Positions 1-6,723 of a stretch of DNA of 63,997 nucleotides are shown here, one piece after another. Both the position numbers and the translations under genes were made by a program. The notes under the pieces are model-generated. The model did not search any database. It was not told the DNA's origin and saw only the letters and a program-made list of their open reading frames with translations. Origin of the DNA: Halobacillus andaensis (GTDB taxonomy: Bacteria > Bacillota > Bacilli > Bacillales > Halobacillaceae); NCBI RefSeq assembly GCF_014636475.1, contig NZ_BMEL01000006.1, positions 1-63,997 of the forward strand, written 5' to 3'. Positions within the stretch are counted from its first letter, which is position 1. Each line of letters opens with the position of its first letter.

Positions 1-230
1 CTATACTATAGAAAGAAATCTTGACGTACTGGTTGGTTCGTTCAGTTTTCAAAGATCAAAATGACTTGCTGTCGTTTTAGCGACAAGAACTAATTTACCA
101 TGGTTATTGATTTAAGTCAATAACTTTTTCGAAAAAAGTTCTAATCATTTATTTGCGTTTGCTTCATTTGGCCAACGCCTTTCCTGACAACGATTAATAA
201 TATAGCACACACTCAGAACTAAACGCAATA
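1..230 (-). promoter_or_regulatory. Tandem promoters and leader of an rRNA operon
   Basis: Two sigma-A promoters read leftwards off the window. P1 has -35 TTGCGT at 223-228, -10 TATATT at 199-204 and an 18-bp spacer. P2 has -35 TTGACT at 115-120, -10 TAAATT at 92-97 and a 17-bp spacer. Downstream, minus-strand positions about 41-58 read GATCTTTGAAAACTGAAC, the leader element typical of Bacillaceae rRNA operons just ahead of 16S. The 16S gene itself is outside the window, so its identity is inferred from this leader and from synteny. Confidence 0.8.
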
Positions 231-293
231 ACTTTTCGCGATTTTTTATTATTTCTTTTTACCCTTTCTATTTTCCCGTAAACCCTTTCCACA

Positions 294-329
294 AAAATAG
301 ACAAAAGCAACATGGCTTTTGTCTATTTT
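294..329 (-). terminator. Intrinsic terminator downstream of the 73-aa gene
   Basis: A perfect 15-bp stem (294-308 with 315-329, hexanucleotide loop) is followed on the minus strand by a T run. It separates the small gene from the rRNA promoters. Confidence 0.85.
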
Positions 330-341
330 AAAACGGATGAA

Positions 342-563
342 TTAGTTCTGTTTTTTCTTCTTTGGCATATACTGCAAACACTCTTCCCCATTCGCAAATC
401 TTCTGAACAATTGAAAGAGGACGTCGTATCTTTTTTCCATCGCTCCCTTAATAGATGAATCAATCCTATGGTCTCCCAGGTCAAGTGTGATCTCTTCCAT
501 TTCTCTTTTCAATAAATACTCTATCTCTTGATGTTCCTGCTTTGTCAGCATAAGTCCATACAT
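342..563 (-). CDS. Small conserved-looking protein of unknown function (73 aa)
   Basis: I do not recognise this gene. The product is a charged, predicted helical soluble protein with no signal peptide or membrane segment, ending in a lysine-rich tail (PKKKKQN). The ATG at 563 is preceded by GGGAGG seven bases upstream, and a terminator follows the stop, so it looks like a genuine single-gene unit. It sits between rRNA promoters and pdaB, divergent from pdaB. A later Met (residue 6, LTKQEHQE) is a possible alternative start. Its function cannot be inferred from the sequence or its neighbours. Confidence 0.7.
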   Translation of the reverse strand: MYGLMLTKQEHQEIEYLLKREMEEITLDLGDHRIDSSIKGAMEKRYDVLFQLFRRFANGEECLQYMPKKKKQN

Positions 564-683
564 CTGTGACCCTCCCTATCAAGCAACTTCTTTTTATTTT
601 TACCCTTTTTTCCGAATTTATAGCATAGGTTGTCCTTTTTTTCATAGGTATAGATTATAGAGGCTAAGAAAGGGTGCAGCGTG

Positions 684-1442
684 ATGAGTTTTATGACTAA
701 CCGAATAGAACTGATCAAACGATATGGAGTTATTGTTATTATTGCTTTATTTTGCGCCGTCTTGATGTGGGTGGGGCAGCGTGCTCAAATTGCGGTATTT
801 TCTAACGATGGAGAGCCCCGAGCTCTATCACAAGGCAGTGAGGACCATCCTTTTGTATCTTTAACTTTTAATGTGAGTTGGGGAAATAACAAAGTACATG
901 ATATTTTGAAAAAGCTTGAGGCTCATGATGCAAAGGCTACCTTTTTCCTTAGCGGAGAATGGGCGGAACGACACCCGGATATCGTAAAAAGCATCCATGA
1001 AGGTCAGCATGAAATTGCAATGATGGGTTATGCATATAACAGTTATCCCAAACTAGAACCACAAGAAATTAAACAAGACATCCAAAAAGCTCGAGAGACT
1101 TTTGAAAAGCTTGGCTTTGAAGATATTCAATGGATTCGCCCTCCGCACGGGCAATATAATAAAGAAGTATTAGAGGTCATTGATGGGGAAAAACTAGAAG
1201 CCATCCAGTGGAGCGTAAACCCTAGAGATTGGGAGAACCCTGGCACCAACCAAATCATTGAACAGATCTTAGATGAAACGGACAAGGGAGATATTGTATT
1301 ATTACACGCTTCCGATTCTGTTAAACAAACAGATAAAGCATTAGAGGTCGTCCTGCCTGGTCTAAAACAAAAGGATTTAGAATTCGCCACAATCACCGAG
1401 TTAGTCAATGGAAGTAAATCTAAAATTACACAAGTAGAATAA
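684..1442 (+). CDS. pdaB: PdaB-type sporulation polysaccharide deacetylase
   Basis: NodB-fold polysaccharide deacetylase of the PdaB (YbaN) group, needed in Bacillus to keep spores stable late in sporulation. One N-terminal membrane anchor (about residues 14-33) is followed by an extracytoplasmic NodB domain (about 60-235). Visible motifs are SGEWAERHPDIV, RPPHGQYN and LLHASD. The usual catalytic TFD is TFN here (LTFNVSWGN), and the zinc-binding HxxxH region reads HEIAMMGYAY, so deacetylase chemistry is doubtful. GTG at 681 and ATG at 684 both follow AAAGGG; ATG is preferred. A sigma-E-like element (GCATA at 623, CATA at 643) lies upstream but is weak. It converges with kbaA, as in B. subtilis. 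Confidence 0.9.
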   Translation: MSFMTNRIELIKRYGVIVIIALFCAVLMWVGQRAQIAVFSNDGEPRALSQGSEDHPFVSLTFNVSWGNNKVHDILKKLEAHDAKATFFLSGEWAERHPDIVKSIHEGQHEIAMMGYAYNSYPKLEPQEIKQDIQKARETFEKLGFEDIQWIRPPHGQYNKEVLEVIDGEKLEAIQWSVNPRDWENPGTNQIIEQILDETDKGDIVLLHASDSVKQTDKALEVVLPGLKQKDLEFATITELVNGSKSKITQVE

Positions 1443-1446
1443 AAAA

Positions 1447-1474
1447 AGAGAGCTACGATCAGCCGTAGCTCTCT
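1447..1474 (-). terminator. Terminator between convergent pdaB and kbaA
   Basis: An 11-bp stem (1447-1457 with 1464-1474, 6-nt loop) is flanked by an A run on the pdaB side, which becomes a T run for minus-strand kbaA transcripts. On the plus strand the trailing tract is weaker (TCCCTTTATTTT), so it probably serves both genes but terminates kbaA better. Confidence 0.85.
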
Positions 1475-1479
1475 TCCCT

Positions 1480-2076
1480 TTATTTTGCTGTGTTTACTGA
1501 GGTTAATCGGTGTAAGAGCAATAATTGGTAGGCATTGCAAACGACTAACGGGATGATCATTAACCATACATAGTCAGCAGAAGCTGCACGTAAAGCCGGC
1601 ACCCATTCCACTGTAGTCACAACTACCATAAAAAACAAAGCAGGTACAAACGCCTGATGATTTGTTTCTTTTGCCTTCACAAAAGCCACCCCTAAAGAAA
1701 CGGCTAACAACGCAAAAGCTGTAAATACATACGGCCATATTGACGCATCCTCAGCGGCTTGATAGCGAAAATAAATTAAATCAAAAATGGTAAAGGCTAC
1801 TAAGAAGAGCTGGATAGACGTCCAACTTCCGCGAAAAATGCCTTTTCCGAACTGGTGAATCGTTAAGTACGCAAAAAACCCCATTTGACTGATAACACTA
1901 AAGATAAAACCTAAACCTGAAAAGAACAATAATAAGCCAAGCAGTTCAAACAGCTGGAATGGTTGAAATACTTCAGCATATGAATCACTTTTAATAATAA
2001 AACTGGAGAGCAATGTTAAAACGCCGCCAATTAAAAGCGTCGTTAGAAATAACCGCACCCATTTTCGACTATTCAC
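1480..2076 (-). CDS. kbaA: KbaA, activator of the KinB sporulation pathway
   Basis: Integral membrane protein of the KbaA family, which in B. subtilis is required for KinB kinase input into the sporulation phosphorelay. The product has about six hydrophobic segments and no large soluble domain. The frame stays open to 2121, but GTG at 2076 has GGGGG seven bases upstream and gives 198 aa, the usual family length, starting MNSRKWVRLFLTT. It lies between pdaB (convergent) and gerD (divergent), the conserved arrangement in spore formers. Confidence 0.9.
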   Translation of the reverse strand: MNSRKWVRLFLTTLLIGGVLTLLSSFIIKSDSYAEVFQPFQLFELLGLLLFFSGLGFIFSVISQMGFFAYLTIHQFGKGIFRGSWTSIQLFLVAFTIFDLIYFRYQAAEDASIWPYVFTAFALLAVSLGVAFVKAKETNHQAFVPALFFMVVVTTVEWVPALRAASADYVWLMIIPLVVCNAYQLLLLHRLTSVNTAK

Positions 2077-2147
2077 GTTTTTTCCCCCTACTGCTATAAG
2101 TTCCCTCTCGTATTTTACCATGAAGGCTGTTCATTTTCCTTAAGCTC

Positions 2148-2176
2148 GCATATTTTTTTCGTTCACGTACATATTA
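2148..2176 (+). promoter_or_regulatory. Sigma-G-like promoter of gerD
   Basis: A -10-like CATATTA (2170-2176) and a -35-like GCATA (2148-2152), spaced 17 bp, resemble the sigma-G consensus. GerD is known in B. subtilis to be made in the forespore under sigma-G, which fits. The match is short, so confidence is limited. Confidence 0.45.
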
Positions 2177-2212
2177 AAGATAAGGGAAAACAAATGAAAG
2201 GGGACATTTCTC

Positions 2213-2851
2213 ATGTCCATTTTACGAATTATTTGTCCCATATTACTTGTCGTTTTCCTGGCAGCTTGTAATGGCAGTTCAGGGGCTGCCGAGCAATCGG
2301 ATTATGACACCACTAAGAAAATGATGGTCGATATATTAAAAACAGATGAAGGTCAAAAGGCTTTAATGGAAGTCCTCTCCGATGAAAAAATGAAGCAAGA
2401 ACTGGCGCTGGAGTCCGAAGAAGTATCAAGTGCTGTAAAAGAAACTCTCCTTTCTGAAGAAGGAAAAGAATTTTGGAGCAAATTGTTCTCAGACCCATCG
2501 TTCGTTCAAGAATTCAGTAAAGTTGTCCAAGAGGAACAAGAAGATCTCATGAAAGGTCTTATGAAGGATTCTGAATATCAGGCCTCATTAATCCAGCTGT
2601 ATCAAAATCCAGAAATGATGGAAAAAATGCTGGAAGTGATGCAGGGCCAACAGTTTCGTGGTCATTTAGAAAAAACGATTGAAGAAACACTAAATAACCC
2701 TGTATTCCAAGCTAAAATGAGCGAAACCCTTTTAAAAGCCGCTGAAGAAATGCAAAGTGGAGGTGGCGGAAGTCAAGATGAGGGTGGAGATCAGCAGAAT
2801 CAAGAACAGTCTTCTGATGAAGATAGTCAAGAAGATAAAGGTTCATCATAA
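2213..2851 (+). CDS. gerD: GerD spore germination lipoprotein
   Basis: Forespore lipoprotein that organises nutrient germinant receptors in the inner spore membrane (known for GerD). A signal peptide ends in a lipobox LAAC with Cys19 as the lipidated residue. A Met-, Glu- and Lys-rich helical body (about 30-180) follows. The C-terminal ~30 residues are a Gly/Gln/Ser/Asp-rich low-complexity tail (GGGGSQDEGGDQQNQ), so the protein is 212 aa, longer than the roughly 185-aa B. subtilis protein. The SD GGGG precedes ATG by about 9 bases. It ends against salA at a shared terminator. Confidence 0.92.
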   Translation: MSILRIICPILLVVFLAACNGSSGAAEQSDYDTTKKMMVDILKTDEGQKALMEVLSDEKMKQELALESEEVSSAVKETLLSEEGKEFWSKLFSDPSFVQEFSKVVQEEQEDLMKGLMKDSEYQASLIQLYQNPEMMEKMLEVMQGQQFRGHLEKTIEETLNNPVFQAKMSETLLKAAEEMQSGGGGSQDEGGDQQNQEQSSDEDSQEDKGSS

Positions 2852-2888
2852 AAAAAACACGCAGCCAAAACATGACTGCGTGTTTTTT
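2851..2888. terminator. Bidirectional terminator between gerD and salA
   Basis: A 10-bp stem (ACACGCAG core, loop of about 11 nt) is flanked by A7 on the left and T6 on the right, so it can terminate both convergent transcripts. Confidence 0.9.
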
Positions 2889-2890
2889 GT

Positions 2891-3949
2891 TTAATTGGAG
2901 AGTTTATCTACAATTTTAGCTGCCATGTTACGGTACACGACACCCGTTGGATGATCTTCTTGATAAACAGACGGAGCAAATACGTCTTCATCTTCATATG
3001 GCTGCTGCAGTGGAATGTGACCTAACACGTCAGTTTTCAATTCATCCGCAAGTTTCACACCGCCGCCGCGTCCAAAGACAAATTCTTTATTGCCCGTTTC
3101 TTTACTCTCGAAATAGGCCATATTTTCTACAACACCTAAAATGTCGTGTTCCATCTTAATCGCCATTTGACCAGCACGAGCCGCTACAAACGCTGCTGTA
3201 GGGTGAGGTGTGGTAACGATGATTTCTTTTGAAGATGGCAGCAGAGAGTGAACATCCATTGCTACATCGCCAGTTCCCGGCGGCAAATCAAGCAATAGAT
3301 AGTCTAATTCTCCCCACTCTACTTCTTTAAAGAAGCTGGTCAGCATTTTACCGAGCATAGGGCCGCGCCACACAATCGGAGAATTATCTTCTACAAAGAA
3401 GCCCATGGAAACGAGCTTAACACCAAAACGTTCGACAGGAATAATCTTTTCCCCACGAACGACTGGACGTTCTTCGACTCCCATCATATCCGGTACACTG
3501 AATCCGTAAATATCAGCATCAATGATGCCGACCTTTTTACCTAAACGAGTTAAAGCTACCGCTAAGTTAACGGTAACCGTAGACTTTCCTACCCCGCCTT
3601 TACCACTAGCGATTGAAATAAACTTCGTGCCTGTATTGCCGCCAAGCAGAGAAGCCTCTTGCTCCTGCTCAGCTGCTGGTTGATATTTTTCAATAACTTC
3701 ATCAGGTAGTTGATCAAACCGAAGGCCGACTGTAGCTGCACCTCCGCTTTTTAGGGCATTAACGATTTTTTGCTGCAGTTCCATTTGTTCAGCTGTATTT
3801 GTTTTTGCAATTAAAATTTTCACGCTGACGTGATCTTTTTCTTCTTTTATCTTAATCTCTTCAACTCCACCAGTTTCTTCTAACGTTTTATGTAAAAACG
3901 GATCTTCGACAGAGTGAAGAATCTCTAATACTTTTTCTTGAGTAAGCAC
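2891..3949 (-). CDS. salA: SalA/Mrp-family P-loop ATPase
   Basis: MinD/Mrp-type ATPase. An N-terminal MIP18-like domain (about 1-85) precedes a deviant Walker A GKGGVGKST (about residue 117) and the Mrp signature DLPPGTGD. Mrp proteins carry Fe-S clusters; B. subtilis SalA also acts as a regulator affecting scoC. The C-terminal CxxC found in Fe-S carrying Mrp proteins is absent here (ENMAYFESKETGNKEF), as expected for the SalA branch. Two in-frame GTG codons exist. The one at 3949 is preferred because the SD (GGAAGGTGA) covers the earlier one at 3958; it gives 352 aa. It is next to cwlD, as in B. subtilis. Confidence 0.88.
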   Translation of the reverse strand: MLTQEKVLEILHSVEDPFLHKTLEETGGVEEIKIKEEKDHVSVKILIAKTNTAEQMELQQKIVNALKSGGAATVGLRFDQLPDEVIEKYQPAAEQEQEASLLGGNTGTKFISIASGKGGVGKSTVTVNLAVALTRLGKKVGIIDADIYGFSVPDMMGVEERPVVRGEKIIPVERFGVKLVSMGFFVEDNSPIVWRGPMLGKMLTSFFKEVEWGELDYLLLDLPPGTGDVAMDVHSLLPSSKEIIVTTPHPTAAFVAARAGQMAIKMEHDILGVVENMAYFESKETGNKEFVFGRGGGVKLADELKTDVLGHIPLQQPYEDEDVFAPSVYQEDHPTGVVYRNMAAKIVDKLSN

Positions 3950-4036
3950 GTGAGTCACCTTCCTTAGAAATGTTTCAACAGTGCAAGTATAACATACATG
4001 AAACGCTTTCTAAGTAATTTGCACAAATCATGGAAA

Positions 4037-4756
4037 TTATTCTTCTGTTGTGTACTTTAGGATGCCTCTGTAGATCGATGCAGCAATCTTTCTTTGGTAA
4101 TCTTCACTTTCGAGCAGCTTTCGTTCTTGAGGGTTTGATAAGAAGCCTCCCTCCACCAATGCACCAGGTGGCTCAGCATGTTTTAAAATATAAATATTTC
4201 TTAAACCTGCCGCTTCCCTATTCGTATTCTCTAAGTTATCCCGAATCTCACCTTGAATTAACTTAGCCAGCCTTTCACTATCTTCTTTGGTTGGGTTAAA
4301 AAAAGTTTGGGCTCCCCTCCACGAGGAAGACGTGCTCGCATTTAAATGTAGACTTACATAGAGATCAGCATTCGATTCGTTAATAATCTCAATTCGATTG
4401 CGGATATCCTCAGCTTTCCGTGCCGATAAGCTTCCGTACCTCGTTGAGATAGGATCGTCTGATAAGTCCCGATCATCCGCGCGTGTTAAATAAACGATAG
4501 CTCCCGCTTCCTGCAAATAGTCCTTTAAATAATTAGAGAGGTTGAGCGTAATTCCTTTTTCCTCTGTCCCATTGGCACCGCTAGCTCCTGCATCCGGTCC
4601 CCCGTGCCCTGGATCAATAACAATCACCTTACCAAACAGGGGGGATGACCAAGATTGCCACGTATCTTTCACTTCTTGGACAGGTATCGCAATCATACTT
4701 ACACAAATTAAGATAGCAATAAACCATGTAATTGTTTTTAAACGTCGCGCCATCAT
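4037..4756 (-). CDS. cwlD: CwlD germination-specific N-acetylmuramoyl-L-alanine amidase
   Basis: Amidase_3 family zinc amidase that removes side chains from muramic acid during cortex synthesis so that muramic-delta-lactam can form. An N-terminal membrane segment (about 8-25) precedes the catalytic domain. Zinc ligands are visible in DPGHGG, in the EEKG glutamate and in SLHLNA; the catalytic glutamate is in VEGGFLSN. ATG at 4756 (or 4753) is favoured over GTG at 4765 because GGGAG lies 10 bases upstream; this gives 239 aa. It partners functionally with PdaA-type deacetylases in spores. Confidence 0.92.
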   Translation of the reverse strand: MMARRLKTITWFIAILICVSMIAIPVQEVKDTWQSWSSPLFGKVIVIDPGHGGPDAGASGANGTEEKGITLNLSNYLKDYLQEAGAIVYLTRADDRDLSDDPISTRYGSLSARKAEDIRNRIEIINESNADLYVSLHLNASTSSSWRGAQTFFNPTKEDSERLAKLIQGEIRDNLENTNREAAGLRNIYILKHAEPPGALVEGGFLSNPQERKLLESEDYQRKIAASIYRGILKYTTEE

Positions 4757-4896
4757 GTCCCACACACTCCCTTACCCTTGTAGCTCACTATATGGGACAA
4801 GACTTTAAATTATGTATGCAAGTTCATTCTCAACATTTAAAAATATACCAAAGGGCCTAGACATATGAAGTCGAATTTTGTAATTTTCTAAAAATT

Positions 4897-4927
4897 TTGC
4901 GACTTATGTGGTATAGACATCTATATT
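4897..4927 (+). promoter_or_regulatory. Candidate NagR/DasR-type operator in the amiE promoter
   Basis: GTGGTATAGACATC (4908-4921) matches 11 of 14 positions of the GntR/HutC-type dre site GTGGTCTAGACCAC used by NagR (YvoA) and DasR. It lies between a TTGCGA (4897-4902) and a TATATT (4922-4927), spaced 19 bp, so it would overlap the RNA polymerase site. NagR releases DNA in response to amino-sugar phosphates, which would suit a peptidoglycan-recycling operon. The sequence match is seen; the regulator is inferred. Confidence 0.5.
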
Positions 4928-5001
4928 ATTGTTCATTAACATTAGAACTACAAGGGAGGGGTCTCCTCTCTTTACCTGTCGACTTTTGAAAGGAGGAGTT
5001 T

Positions 5002-6699
5002 ATGAACAAGAAAGCTGCATCTATTGTCCTATCCACTGCTTTACTTGCATCTCTGTTTTACCCTATTGAAGAAGAAAGGAGTGTCAAAGCCAACGAGCTG
5101 AATAAACCTACTATGGAAGATCGTAATCAAAAGAAATCCCAAGAGAAACCTCACCCAAAATTTTCGTGGAGTGACCCCGGTCCTTCTTCTCCGGTTCTGC
5201 ATCCCGGGTCTGTGAAAGGATCAGGATTAATGGCTGAACCTCTGCGAGAAATTGATCCAGTCTTAGAGTCTAAAATTTCAGAAGGAGCGATGCCTGGAGC
5301 TGTCACTCTAGTGGCTCGAAAAGGTCACATTGCTCAACATGAAGCTTACGGGAACTCATTACTGTATAAAGATGATCAAGGAACTACAGTTGACCAACCA
5401 TTGGAAATGGAGAAAGACACTATATTTGATGTCGCCTCTATTAGTAAAATTTTCACGTCAACAGCTGCCATGAAACTTTATGAAGACGGGCATTTTAACT
5501 TAGATGATCCGGTCGCCAAACATATCCCCGAATTTGCACAAAATGGCAAAGAAAACGTCACAATAGAACAGTTAATGACACATACTTCCGGATTTGTCGC
5601 CTGGGTCCCTTTATACGCACATGGTGAAAGCCGAGAAGATCGATTACAATATGTCTTTGAACACCCGCTTAATAACCCACCAGGATCTACATACACCTAC
5701 AGTGACTTAAACATGATTACACTTGCCTCTCTTATTGAACGTATTTCCGGTCAACGCTTGGACGAATTTGTTAAAGAAACTATCACTGACCCTTTAAAAA
5801 TGGATGATACCATGTACAATCCACCTGCAGAATTAAAAGATCGTATTGCCGCTACTGAGTACCAGCCTTTAATTGACCGTGGACTCGTGTGGGGGGAAGT
5901 ACATGATGAAAATGCCTGGTCATTAGACGGAGTCGCTGGACATGCCGGTGTATTCTCAACGGCAGAAGATTTAGCAAAGCTTGGACATATGTACTTAAAC
6001 GAAGGACGTTATGGAAATCAACAAATTCTTCAACCCGAAACAATTGAACGTTTAACTGAAAACCGAATTCCTGAGTTTCCTGGCAATGAACATGGCTTAG
6101 GATGGGAACTTTCTCAAGGGTGGTATATGGATGCCCTAACAGAGGCTTCTTCCATCGGACACACCGGCTTTACAGGAACATCTATGGTAATAAATCCTGA
6201 TAACCAAACGATGGCGATCCTGTTAACCAATAGAGTCCACCCTTCAAGAAACACCGTGTCCACAAACCCTACTCGTAAACTTTTTGCAAGACAAGTGGCG
6301 GATGCCATACCTGTCGACATGCCAACGAAAGACGGCGCCTGGTTCTCTGGATATGGAGATAACCTGGATCGAACATTGACGGCAAAAATTGATACGAACG
6401 AAGAAAGTACCCTTTCCTTTGATACATGGTTCCGAATCGAGCAGGACTATGACTTCGGCTATGTTGAAATTTCTGAAGACGGGGAGAACTGGACGCAAGT
6501 ATCCGAACCGCTCACTGGCAGCAGTGTGGCATGGGATACACAAAGTATCACCCTTCCTGCTGATACCGAATATGTCCGCTTCCGCTATGAAACCGATGGA
6601 AGTACGAATGGCAGAGGCTGGTACGTCACAAACTTGACTATAGACGCATCCGCTTCTATCGACATTTTAGAAAATGATTGGGAAAAGAGATCTTATTAA
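5002..6699 (+). CDS. amiE: AmiE-like exported N-acetylmuramyl-L-alanine amidase, beta-lactamase fold, with extra C-terminal domain
   Basis: Serine hydrolase of the beta-lactamase/AmiE family. B. subtilis AmiE (YbbE) cleaves the peptide from MurNAc during muropeptide recycling. A signal peptide (about residues 1-30) is followed by a linker and the catalytic domain (about 85-430), with SxxK in SISK, YSDLN in the Y-x-N position and HTG in IGHTGFTG. After about residue 450 comes an acidic beta-rich domain (residues about 452-550), absent from the shorter B. subtilis enzyme. It resembles MAM/jelly-roll substrate-binding modules of secreted enzymes. An AAAGGAGG SD precedes ATG. It is first gene of the amiE-nagZ-namZ operon. 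An esterase role cannot be excluded. Confidence 0.8.
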   Translation: MNKKAASIVLSTALLASLFYPIEEERSVKANELNKPTMEDRNQKKSQEKPHPKFSWSDPGPSSPVLHPGSVKGSGLMAEPLREIDPVLESKISEGAMPGAVTLVARKGHIAQHEAYGNSLLYKDDQGTTVDQPLEMEKDTIFDVASISKIFTSTAAMKLYEDGHFNLDDPVAKHIPEFAQNGKENVTIEQLMTHTSGFVAWVPLYAHGESREDRLQYVFEHPLNNPPGSTYTYSDLNMITLASLIERISGQRLDEFVKETITDPLKMDDTMYNPPAELKDRIAATEYQPLIDRGLVWGEVHDENAWSLDGVAGHAGVFSTAEDLAKLGHMYLNEGRYGNQQILQPETIERLTENRIPEFPGNEHGLGWELSQGWYMDALTEASSIGHTGFTGTSMVINPDNQTMAILLTNRVHPSRNTVSTNPTRKLFARQVADAIPVDMPTKDGAWFSGYGDNLDRTLTAKIDTNEESTLSFDTWFRIEQDYDFGYVEISEDGENWTQVSEPLTGSSVAWDTQSITLPADTEYVRFRYETDGSTNGRGWYVTNLTIDASASIDILENDWEKRSY

Positions 6700-6723
6700 A
6701 TAGATAGGGAGTTGAAAAGCTTA

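Noticed and set aside
1127-1567. Minus-strand frame of 146 codons opposite pdaB
   Set aside because: It lies antisense over the conserved NodB domain and the kbaA end, with no SD and no family resemblance. Like the other long antisense frames over ribosomal genes and rpoBC, it reflects codon bias of the real gene.
3990-4010. cre-like sequence (ATGAAACGCTTTCT) upstream of salA
   Set aside because: It looks like a CcpA site, but the two halves are one base closer than the consensus, and the fit breaks at the central CG.
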